A DNA stretch of 37,026 nt from an uncultured Lachnospiraceae bacterium (lineage in GTDB: Bacteria > Bacillota > Clostridia > Lachnospirales > Lachnospiraceae), in contig CALFCS010000099.1 in the NCBI GenBank assembly GCA_937950565.1, positions 1-37,026 on the forward strand. Reading direction: 5' to 3'. Shown here in pieces: positions 1-6,289 of this stretch (positions are counted from its first letter, which is position 1; every line of letters begins with the position of its first letter). Under the pieces are notes generated by a model, which was given only the letters and a program-made list of their open reading frames with translations, had not been told where the DNA came from and ran no database searches. Position numbers and translations under genes: made by a program.

Positions 1-587
1 GACAAACGGTCGTAGACATGGTGCGTAAGGTTGCGGAGACTGTGTTTATTCCATTTACCGTAGGCGGCGGTATTCGGACAGTGGAGGATTTCCGTGCGCT
101 GCTCCGGGAAGGGGCCGATAAAATATCTATCAATTCTTCTGCAATTAATACGCCGAAGCTTATAAGTGATGCCGCAGATAAATTCGGAAGCCAATGTGTA
201 GTAGTGGCGATTGATGCGAAGAAACGTGCCGATGGAAGCGGATGGAATATTTATAAAAATGGCGGCCGGATTGATGTTGGCATTGATGCACTAGAGTGGG
301 CTGCAAAGGTGGAAAAGCTTGGTGCAGGTGAGATTCTTCTTACCAGCATGGACTGCGACGGAACCAAAGCGGGATACGACCTGGAACTAACAAGGGCAAT
401 TGCGGAAACAGTATCCATTCCGGTGATTGCATCCGGCGGAGCAGGAAAACTGGAGCATTTTTATGAGGCATTGACAGATGGAAAGGCAGACGCAGCGTTG
501 GCAGCTTCTCTGTTCCACTATAAGGAACTTGAAATAAAAGAGGTAAAAGAATATCTGCGTGGGCGTGGAGTGTCCGTGCGGTTATAA
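1..587 (+). CDS. hisF: Imidazole glycerol phosphate synthase cyclase subunit HisF, 5'-truncated by window
   Basis: HisF is the cyclase subunit of IGP synthase. It uses PRFAR plus ammonia passed from HisH to make imidazole glycerol phosphate and AICAR in cytoplasmic histidine biosynthesis. The frame is open from base 3 and enters the family at QTVVDMVRKVAE, so the start and about the first 55-60 residues, including the first catalytic Asp, lie outside the window. The remaining roughly 194 residues show the (beta-alpha)8 phosphate-binding and active-site blocks: FIPFTVGGGIRT, the second catalytic Asp region LLTSMDCDGTKAGYD, and PVIASGGAGK. The Met at base 18 is internal and is not the start. 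The C-terminus (stop at 585-587) is normal for the family. It is presumably the end of a his operon to the left. Identification is firm; only the missing N-terminus is unseen. Confidence 0.96.
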   Translation, partial: QTVVDMVRKVAETVFIPFTVGGGIRTVEDFRALLREGADKISINSSAINTPKLISDAADKFGSQCVVVAIDAKKRADGSGWNIYKNGGRIDVGIDALEWAAKVEKLGAGEILLTSMDCDGTKAGYDLELTRAIAETVSIPVIASGGAGKLEHFYEALTDGKADAALAASLFHYKELEIKEVKEYLRGRGVSVRL

Positions 588-632
588 TAACTATAATTAT
601 TTGGATTTGATATATTTCGGAGGAAATGGTTC

Positions 633-1301
633 ATGGCGGCGATTAATAATGATTGGCTGGATGCGTTAAAGGGTGAATTTAGAAAGCCATATTATAAAAA
701 ATTATTTGAAACGGTAAATCAGGAATACAGGACAGGACTGATATTTCCGCCTGCAGATGATATTTTCAATGCATTTCATCTGACTCCGTTACATAAAGTA
801 AAGGTAGTGATTCTTGGACAGGATCCATATCATAATGTAGGGCAGGCCCATGGACTGTGCTTTTCTGTGAAAAAAGGAGTAGAGATTCCGCCGTCACTTG
901 TAAATATTTATAAGGAACTTCATGACGACCTGGGATATGAGATTCCGAATCACGGCTGTCTCACCAAATGGGCAGAACAGGGTGTATTGATGCTGAATAC
1001 AGTTCTTACCGTGCGCGCGCATCAGGCAAATTCTCACAGAGGAATCGGGTGGGAAGAATTTACGGATGCTGCGATTACGGCTCTGAATAGTCAGGACAGG
1101 CCGATTGTCTTTATCCTGTGGGGAGCGCCTGCGCAGCGGAAGGCACAGATGCTTCATAATCCGAAACACTTGATTTTAAAAGCGCCGCATCCCAGCCCGC
1201 TTTCTGCTTATAGAGGCTTTTTTGGAAGTAAGCCATTTAGCCAGACAAATGCGTTTTTAGAGGCACATGGCATAGAGCCGGTCGATTGGAGGATAGAATA
1301 G
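633..1301 (+). CDS. ung: Uracil-DNA glycosylase, family 1
   Basis: Cytoplasmic base-excision-repair enzyme that removes uracil arising from cytosine deamination or dUMP incorporation. The 222-residue length is standard for family 1 UDG. The water-activating motif GQDPYH has its Asp at residue 64, and the minor-groove leucine loop HPSPLSA has its His at 186. The uracil-pocket region VLMLNTVLTVRAHQANSH is also intact. The start is supported by CGGAGG about 10 nt upstream of the ATG. It lies 45 nt after hisF with no visible terminator between, so read-through from hisF is possible. An 8-bp inverted repeat at 1304-1328 follows the stop but has no T-tract, so its role as a terminator is doubtful. 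Confidence 0.97.
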   Translation: MAAINNDWLDALKGEFRKPYYKKLFETVNQEYRTGLIFPPADDIFNAFHLTPLHKVKVVILGQDPYHNVGQAHGLCFSVKKGVEIPPSLVNIYKELHDDLGYEIPNHGCLTKWAEQGVLMLNTVLTVRAHQANSHRGIGWEEFTDAAITALNSQDRPIVFILWGAPAQRKAQMLHNPKHLILKAPHPSPLSAYRGFFGSKPFSQTNAFLEAHGIEPVDWRIE

Positions 1302-1374
1302 CAGTTCAGTCAAATAGTGTGGCTGAACCGTTGTTATATTGAAAGAAGATTGAATGAAAAATGCTAATTCAGGG

Positions 1375-1404
1375 TTGATTATTTGTATAGATTTGTGTTA
1401 TTAT
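1375..1404 (+). promoter_or_regulatory. Sigma-A type promoter for tRNA-Gly
   Basis: TTGATT (1375-1380) and TATTAT (1399-1404) are separated by 18 bp. Predicted initiation near 1411 puts the tRNA 5' end (1415) only a few bases downstream, which is typical of a single-tRNA transcription unit. Seen by eye only. Confidence 0.5.
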
Positions 1405-1414
1405 CTATTAGTAC

Positions 1415-1485
1415 GCAGATATGGTTCATCGGTAGAACGCTGGCTTCCCAAGCCGGAGAGGCGGGTTCGACTCCCGTTATCTGCT
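1415..1485 (+). tRNA. tRNA-Gly (anticodon CCC)
   Basis: A 71-nt cloverleaf can be folded by hand. The acceptor stem GCAGATA pairs with TATCTGC. The D stem is GTTC/GAAC. The anticodon stem CTGGC/GCCGG encloses loop TTCCCAA, giving anticodon CCC (reads GGG). The T stem GCGGG/CCCGT encloses loop TTCGACT. The discriminator is T and no CCA is encoded, so CCA must be added by nucleotidyltransferase. It stands alone, with its own promoter upstream and terminator directly downstream. Confidence 0.95.
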
Positions 1486-1491
1486 TGAAAA

Positions 1492-1534
1492 GTCGAGAGC
1501 GCATTAAAATCAGCGTTCCCGGCTTTTTTCTTTT
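1492..1534 (+). terminator. Rho-independent terminator after tRNA-Gly
   Basis: Arm GTCGAGAGCGC (1492-1502) pairs with GCGTTCCCGGC (1513-1523), with one mismatch and two G-T pairs around a 10-nt loop, followed by TTTTTTCTTTT. It begins 6 nt after the tRNA 3' end. Confidence 0.85.
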
Positions 1535-1597
1535 GAGGGAATGTGAGGCGTGAAAATTTGCAAGATGGAAGCAGGCAATTGAATTGTTAAATAGGTA

Positions 1598-1627
1598 TTG
1601 ACAAATGTCTTATCCTGTGGTTATATT
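1598..1627 (+). promoter_or_regulatory. Promoter of the metal ATPase gene
   Basis: A consensus TTGACA (1598-1603) lies 18 bp from TATATT (1622-1627). Initiation would fall near 1634-1637, exactly at the left edge of the 12-2-12 inverted repeat. A bound ArsR-family repressor would therefore block initiation or clearance. Confidence 0.75.
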
Positions 1628-1635
1628 ATGTTATG

Positions 1636-1661
1636 AACATATGAACAATCATTCATATGTT
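1636..1661 (+). promoter_or_regulatory. ArsR/SmtB/CadC-type 12-2-12 operator
   Basis: AACATATGAACA (1636-1647), spacer AT, CATTCATATGTT (1650-1661). Ten of twelve positions are symmetric. The core TGAACA..N..TTCA matches the inverted-repeat operator class bound by zinc/cadmium-sensing ArsR-family repressors. It sits just downstream of the -10 box and before the Shine-Dalgarno site, and an ArsR-family gene lies 3.7 kb downstream in the same locus. Confidence 0.8.
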
Positions 1662-1689
1662 AAACGGAATTAACGAGGAGGATAATCAC

Positions 1690-3981
1690 ATGAAAGATAG
1701 AGAAATGCATGAGCACCATCATCACGAAGAAGCGTGCGGCTGTGGTCACGAGCACCACCATCATGAAGAAGCGTGTGGCTGCGGTCATGACCATCACCAC
1801 CATCATGACCATCATCACGAGCATGGTCATGACCATGAGCAGCATAAGGCGCCGTCTCATGAGATGCCTGCAGGTGTAGCACAGAAGGTCTACATATTGG
1901 AGAATCTGGGATGTGCCAACTGTGCTGCAAAGATGGAGCGTAAGATTAATGAGCTTGAGGAAGTAGAAGGGGCAACAATTACATTTGCAACAAAGAAGCT
2001 GGTTGTTGCGTCAGAGCATCAGGAGCACCTTCTTCCGGTCTTGCAGAAGATATGCGCATCTATTGAGTCGGAGGTTATTGTGACACCTGAGAAAGAGATG
2101 GCATCAGTAAAAAAAGAGAAGAAGAGCTTCTGGATGGAGAATAAAAAGGAGCTTTTCGTTCTCTGTGGCGGCGCAGTTTTATTTGCCGCAGGGGTGATTA
2201 CGGAAAATGTGATTCCAGAAGCTTCTATAGGAAACGCAGTTCTTTTTATTGCAGCTTACTTGATATTGGGATTTGAAATCGTGTGGAAGGCGCTTAAGAA
2301 CTTAAAAAATGGACGTTTGTTTGATGAGAATTTTCTTATGAGCGTTGCTACGATTGCGGCATTTGCCATTGGTGATTTTGCAGAAGCGGTCGGAGTAATG
2401 TTGTTCTATCGTGTTGGAGAGTTCTTTGAGGATATTGCGGTAGAGAGAAGCCGTTCGCAGATTATGGAGGCAGTCGATTTGAGGCCGGAGACTGTAAATC
2501 TGGTTCGCGGTGACGAGGTGAAGGAGATTCCGGCAAAGGATGCGAAGAAGGGAGATGTGATTTTGATCCGCCCGGGCGACAGAATTCCGCTTGACGGTAT
2601 TGTGCTGCAGGGGGAGAGCCGTATAGATACGTCTCCGGTGACTGGGGAACCGGTTCCGGTAAGGGTGCTTCCGGGAGAAGAGGTAATCTCCGGATGCGTC
2701 AATGAACAAGGGGTTCTGAAGGTAGAAGCCAGAAAAGCCCTGCAGGAATCCATGGTAACCAAAATCCTTGATTCCGTAGAACACGCGGCGGCAAGCAAGC
2801 CCCGGATTGACCGGTTTATTACCCGGTTTGCACGGATTTATACCCCGATTGTTGTACTTGCGGCAGTCCTTACAGCAGTCGTTCCTTCTCTTGTGACAGG
2901 GGAGTGGAATCATTGGATTTATACTGCGATTACATTTCTCGTAATCAGTTGTCCTTGTGCACTTGTACTGAGCGTTCCACTGGCATTTTTCTCCGGAATC
3001 GGCGCGGGGTCAAAGAAGGGAATTTTATTTAAAGGCGGCGTTGCAATTGAAGCGTTAAAGGACATCAAGGCCGTTGTTATGGATAAGACTGGAACAATTA
3101 CGAAGGGGAATTTCGTGGTTCAGAAGGTGGTAACGACCGGAAAACTTACGGAGAAACAGGTGCTTACAATCGCGGCGGACTGTGAGATGGATTCAACGCA
3201 TCCAATCGGCGGCAGTATCGTCCGGGAGGCGCGCGAGCGAGGCCTTGGACTGGTGCGGGCGAAAGAGCTGGAAGAAATCTCCGGTAAAGGAATCCGGGCA
3301 GTGTTCCCGGAAGGGAATGTATTGTGCGGAAACAAGGCATTGATGGAAATGCACCAGATAGATATGACAGGATATCGGAAGGAAAATTATGGAACAGAAG
3401 TGCTAGTTGCGTTAAATGGAAGAATCGAAGGATATATTATCATTGCAGATGAGATAAAGGATGACGCGGTATCTTCTGTGAAAAGGATGAAGGAACAGGG
3501 CCTTGTTACAGCTATGCTGACAGGGGATGCAAGAGAAAGTGCACAGGCAGTCGCAAAGGAAGTGGGAATTGACGAGGTTCATGCGCAGCTTCTTCCGCAG
3601 GAAAAGCTGGAAAATCTCCAGGCGGTGCGCAGAAAACATGGCGCTGTGATGTTTGTCGGAGACGGGATTAATGACGCTCCGGTTCTTGCTGGTGCAGATG
3701 TCGGGGCTGCTATGGGAAGCGGGGCAGATGCCGCGATTGAAGCTGCGGACGTTGTGTTCATGAATTCGTCTGTGGATGCAATACCGGAATCGGTAAAGAT
3801 TGCAAGGGCAACCGGAAGGATTGCAATGCAGAATGTGGTCTTTGCACTTGCCGTGAAATTCCTGGTTATGGTTCTCGGCTTTACGGGATATGCGAATATG
3901 TGGCTGGCAGTATTTGCTGACACAGGTGTGGCAATGCTCTGTGTACTGAATTCCATACGTATATTATGGAGAAGATCATAG
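1690..3981 (+). CDS. cadA: Zn/Cd/Pb-type P1B ATPase with His/Cys-rich N-terminus
   Basis: Heavy-metal efflux ATPase of the inner membrane. The start is ATG 1690, because GAGGAG at 1675-1680 precedes it by 9 nt. The in-frame ATG at 1657 lies inside the operator. This gives 763 residues. Residues 1-55 are His-rich with two tandem copies of a unit containing HHHHEEACGCGH. An HMA domain follows with GCANC (Cys75, Cys78). Catalytic signatures are TGEPVPV (actuator), the transmembrane CPC at 421-423, the phosphorylated Asp465 in DKTGT, THPIG (nucleotide domain) and GDGIND. The CPC motif and His-rich tail fit subgroup P1B-2 (Zn, Cd, Pb) better than copper pumps. Regulation by the 12-2-12 operator is likely. 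It could be named zntA or cadA; the metal itself cannot be fixed from sequence. Confidence 0.93.
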   Translation: MKDREMHEHHHHEEACGCGHEHHHHEEACGCGHDHHHHHDHHHEHGHDHEQHKAPSHEMPAGVAQKVYILENLGCANCAAKMERKINELEEVEGATITFATKKLVVASEHQEHLLPVLQKICASIESEVIVTPEKEMASVKKEKKSFWMENKKELFVLCGGAVLFAAGVITENVIPEASIGNAVLFIAAYLILGFEIVWKALKNLKNGRLFDENFLMSVATIAAFAIGDFAEAVGVMLFYRVGEFFEDIAVERSRSQIMEAVDLRPETVNLVRGDEVKEIPAKDAKKGDVILIRPGDRIPLDGIVLQGESRIDTSPVTGEPVPVRVLPGEEVISGCVNEQGVLKVEARKALQESMVTKILDSVEHAAASKPRIDRFITRFARIYTPIVVLAAVLTAVVPSLVTGEWNHWIYTAITFLVISCPCALVLSVPLAFFSGIGAGSKKGILFKGGVAIEALKDIKAVVMDKTGTITKGNFVVQKVVTTGKLTEKQVLTIAADCEMDSTHPIGGSIVREARERGLGLVRAKELEEISGKGIRAVFPEGNVLCGNKALMEMHQIDMTGYRKENYGTEVLVALNGRIEGYIIIADEIKDDAVSSVKRMKEQGLVTAMLTGDARESAQAVAKEVGIDEVHAQLLPQEKLENLQAVRRKHGAVMFVGDGINDAPVLAGADVGAAMGSGADAAIEAADVVFMNSSVDAIPESVKIARATGRIAMQNVVFALAVKFLVMVLGFTGYANMWLAVFADTGVAMLCVLNSIRILWRRS

Positions 3982-4078
3982 GTTCTGTTCATGCTGTCCT
4001 GTCATCCTATGTACAGCCAATTATGTTAGATTGCGGATAGTAACAAAACATTATTAATAATTATACAGATATAATCTG

Positions 4079-4106
4079 GAACAAGTTTATGCCAAATGGT
4101 TGAAAA
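4079..4106 (+). repeat. Left copy of 28-bp direct repeat flanking mosaic island
   Basis: It contains the core TTTATGCCAAATGGTTGAAA and is 27/28 identical to 5260-5287, 1181 bp away. It lies in the 3982-4116 stretch after the ATPase gene, which otherwise holds only a TATAAT-like hexamer at 4070-4075 inside a small CAGAT/ATCTG palindrome and no gene. Confidence 0.9.
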
Positions 4107-4116
4107 GAAGTAATAA

Positions 4117-4221
4117 GATGACACTTCATCGTCTGTAGAACTTTCCCATTTTGCGCCAGGGGGACTTCTTGTAAGAGCACAGGTTGCAGTGATTCTGTAT
4201 CGTATGGCGGCCTGCATATAG
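4117..4221 (+). pseudogene. SLH-domain gene fragment (out of frame, no start)
   Basis: Frame 1 between two stops encodes a stretch ending LLVRAQVAVILYRMA, preceded by HFAPGG. This is the signature half of an S-layer-homology domain and aligns by eye with FGPAQTLVRAQFAAVLHKMNG in the intact SLH protein at 22280-26380. In-frame TAA TAA stops lie immediately upstream and TAG follows at 4219. There is no start codon or ribosome site. It is only about 34 codons, so it is a relic of a cell-wall-anchored protein gene. It starts within 11 bp of the left 28-bp repeat and is followed in another frame by the next fragment. Confidence 0.7.
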
Positions 4222-4292
4222 ATAAAATTACAATTCATGCAGATGCAGACGGAAAGCTCAATATTGGAACAGCAAAAGTAAAAGATGTTGTA

Positions 4293-5240
4293 ATGGGCAG
4301 GCAGTATGGAGCGGCCTATACTGTCGATGCAGATCTGAAGGAGTATGAGATCAAGGAAGGTGTCAATACAATTACATTGGATCTGGATATTGCTGTGGAA
4401 GTTGCTGAAACAGGCGGGGAACGGCGTATTTTTGAAAACTTCGATCAAGATATTAATGGATTTGAACCAGCGAAGGGAGCAGAAGTATTTAGTCCTGCGG
4501 CGCCTTTTGCATATCATAATCCGGGATTGTTTAAAAATACAGTAGTTACAAGGATTGGTATTCCGGTATATTCAGTAGGCGCATTAGACGGCAATCAGAC
4601 ATTTACTATATCTGTAATTGATAATCAGGCCTTTACGACAATAGCAAAATCATACCAGTTAAGGCTGCCGGTTGAACAACTGGGAACAAGCGTGAATGTT
4701 GGGAAGTTTGTGTATGTAGATTGCGAGATTTCGGTTGGGGAGAATCAGACACTTGCGTTTGGCGCTCCATCAGGGGATATTGTCTGGAGTTACTATCCGG
4801 GCAAAAATGATCCGCAATTTGCATTCTATGTGCAAGCAGGAACATCATCCGCAGGGTATGATACGACTGGAAATGCAATTATATTTGATGTATATGCAAA
4901 GGATGTAATTAATAAAGAGAGTCAGCTTGCCAAGATGCAGGAGAAAGAAGATGCGGCAATTAAATTGAATCTGCTGGTAGATAACGCATGGAGTGGTTCA
5001 AGAGCATTTTCAGAGGACTCTTCTGATGTTTCAGCAGGCTGGTATTTAAGAGCGGTGAACCTTCATGACGATACTGGAGATGATGCAGGGACGAATCCAG
5101 ATGTTGTGGCAGTTTATCTCGGTATTAATGATTATGGTACAGCAAAACGTCCGGGTGCATTTAGTGAATCCCTTTATGATAAGCTGATTAAGGACAACGG
5201 AGATGGAACATTTACATATACAACACCGACAAATAAATAG
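4293..5240 (+). pseudogene. Chimeric surface-protein remnant with headless SGNH esterase segment
   Basis: The frame is open from 4122, but the first ATG is at 4293 and no Shine-Dalgarno site precedes it. The first ~210 residues are beta-rich and of unrecognised family; sequence upstream of the ATG (KITIHADADGKLNIG) reads as the same domain, so the start is not original. Residues ~225-290 match the middle of SGNH/GDSL hydrolases: NAWSGS (Ser234-Ser236, block II-like) and PDVVAVYLGINDYG (GxND block III at 277-280). The nucleophile block GDS is absent, and so is the C-terminal DxxH block, since the protein stops 35 residues later. An active esterase is therefore not expected. Most likely a mosaic left by deletions; a short expressed secreted protein is less likely because no signal peptide is present. 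Confidence 0.6.
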
Positions 5241-5259
5241 TTACGAAAATCTTAATTTT

Positions 5260-5287
5260 GAACAGGTTTATGCCAAATGGTTGAAAA
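5260..5287 (+). repeat. Right copy of 28-bp direct repeat
   Basis: It differs from 4079-4106 only at one A/G position. The last 19-20 bases form the left arm of the palindrome at 5268-5308, whereas the left copy lacks the matching second arm. The complete site therefore sits on the arsR side and a half-site on the ATPase side. Confidence 0.9.
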
Positions 5288-5308
5288 TATTTCATCCATT
5301 TGGCATAA
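5268..5308. repeat. 41-bp palindrome upstream of arsR
   Basis: Arms 5268-5286 (TTATGCCAAATGGTTGAAA) and 5290-5308 (TTTCATCCATTTGGCATAA) are complementary at 18 of 19 positions around a 3-nt centre. No T-tract follows on either strand, so a plain intrinsic terminator is unlikely. The centre TGAAAATATTTCA loosely resembles an ArsR-family operator core. TTGGCA at 5300-5305 could serve as a -35 for arsR, though no convincing -10 was found. Operator, recombination site or RNA hairpin all remain possible. Confidence 0.75.
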
Positions 5309-5349
5309 TTAATAAATAGGCAGTTATTTATATAAGAAAGGAAAAATGC

Positions 5350-5709
5350 ATGAAAAAGACAGACATTGAGTGCTGCGACGTGACTTGTGTCCATAATGAT
5401 GCAGTACTTCAGGTTTTGGAAAAGATGCCGCCGGATGGGCTGTTAAAGGAACTGGCAGATTTTTATAAAGTATTTGGAGACGCGACAAGGGTTAAAATTT
5501 TATGTGTACTTTTGGAATCGGAAATGTGCGTCTGTGATCTGGCGGAAGTTCTAAATATGACACAGTCAGCGATTTCGCATCAGCTTCGGGTATTAAAGCA
5601 GATGAAGCTGGTAAAGAACCGCAGGGAAGGAAAGACTGTATTTTATTCACTTTCGGACAGTCATATCCAGTTAATTATAAGCCAGGGGATTGAGCATATT
5701 ACAGAATAG
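5350..5709 (+). CDS. ArsR/SmtB-family metal-sensing repressor (CadC/SmtB-like)
   Basis: A winged-helix repressor of 119 residues that releases DNA on metal binding; its likely target is the 12-2-12 operator before the upstream ATPase gene. Two known metal sites of the family are visible. One is a CadC-like alpha3N thiolate set: N-terminal Cys8, Cys9 and Cys13 plus Cys60-Val-Cys62 in the EMCVCDLA helix. The other is the alpha5 zinc site Asp103-x-His105...His116-x2-Glu119, with the exact D-x-H-x10-H-x2-E spacing of SmtB. The recognition helix region is MTQSAISHQLRVLKQ. AAAGGA precedes the ATG. Unlike common cadCA operons, the regulator is downstream of the pump and separated from it by the mosaic island. 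Zinc and cadmium/lead sensing are both plausible. Confidence 0.93.
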   Translation: MKKTDIECCDVTCVHNDAVLQVLEKMPPDGLLKELADFYKVFGDATRVKILCVLLESEMCVCDLAEVLNMTQSAISHQLRVLKQMKLVKNRREGKTVFYSLSDSHIQLIISQGIEHITE

Positions 5710-5754
5710 TAAATGCGGCGTGGATTGTAAGATATACGGCTTAGGGAGGAGACT

Positions 5755-6279
5755 ATGAAGAAAGCTGGAACGATTTTTTTGCTTTTGGCATGTTGTATGA
5801 TTTTGTCCGGATGTGGAAAAATGGAATATAAAACGGGAATGGAGCATTTGAAAAGCGGAGAGTATGAGGCGGCAGTGGAGCAGTTTGAAAAGGCAATTGA
5901 TGAAGAGCGGAATATTGGAGATTCTTATTGCGGAATTGCACTTGCAAAGTGGGAGATGAAGGATTATGAAGGCACCATAGAAGCGTTTCAAAGCGCTCTG
6001 GAAAATGGAAGTGAGGAGACAGGCGCGATAGACAATATATTAGGCGTCTGTAAGATGCAGCTTGGCGATTATAAAGGTGCATTAGAGACTTATGAAAAGG
6101 GAATTCAGAAAGAAGATTGTACGGAAGAAATGCTGCGGGAAATGAAATTTAATATCATTGCCATATATGAGAAGCTGGAAGACTGGGAAACGGCAAAAGC
6201 AAAGCTTGCTGAGTATGTGTCGGAGTATCCGGATGATGCACAGGCTGCGAAGGAAGCAGAATTTTTTTCTACAAGATAA
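5755..6279 (+). CDS. Small TPR-repeat lipoprotein
   Basis: A 174-residue secreted lipoprotein of unknown specific role. The N-terminus has two Lys, a hydrophobic stretch (FLLLACCMIL) and lipobox LSGC with lipidated Cys20. The mature part is built of tetratricopeptide-like helices: MEHLKSGEYEAAVEQFEKAI, a repeat around DYEGTIEAFQSALE, and one around GDYKGALETYEKGI, with a fourth helix pair near the end (EDWETAKAKLAEY). TPR scaffolds usually mediate protein-protein contacts, here on the outer face of the membrane. Ribosome site GGGAGGAG precedes the ATG. It lies 45 nt after arsR and 10 nt before hflX, so it may be co-transcribed with either; nothing links it to metal handling directly. Confidence 0.85.
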   Translation: MKKAGTIFLLLACCMILSGCGKMEYKTGMEHLKSGEYEAAVEQFEKAIDEERNIGDSYCGIALAKWEMKDYEGTIEAFQSALENGSEETGAIDNILGVCKMQLGDYKGALETYEKGIQKEDCTEEMLREMKFNIIAIYEKLEDWETAKAKLAEYVSEYPDDAQAAKEAEFFSTR

Positions 6280-6289
6280 CAGGAGTCGT

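Noticed and set aside
1304..1328. Terminator after ung
   Set aside because: An 8-bp inverted repeat exists but is followed by GTTGTTATATT rather than a T-run; not listed as a terminator.
1657..1689. Upstream ATG of the metal ATPase frame
   Set aside because: It lies inside the 12-2-12 operator and has no Shine-Dalgarno site; GAGGAG directs initiation at 1690.
1660..1930. Minus-strand Met- and His-rich ORFs
   Set aside because: They are antisense shadows of the CAC/CAT-rich N-terminus of the ATPase gene, with no start signals.
4079..5287. Insertion sequence with 28-bp target duplication
   Set aside because: No transposase or terminal inverted repeats are seen inside, and a 28-bp duplication is longer than usual for IS elements; a recombination product fits better.
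6158..6289. Extended N-terminus of hflX
   Set aside because: It overlaps the lipoprotein gene in another frame and lacks similarity to HflX; the family N-terminus begins at 6290.
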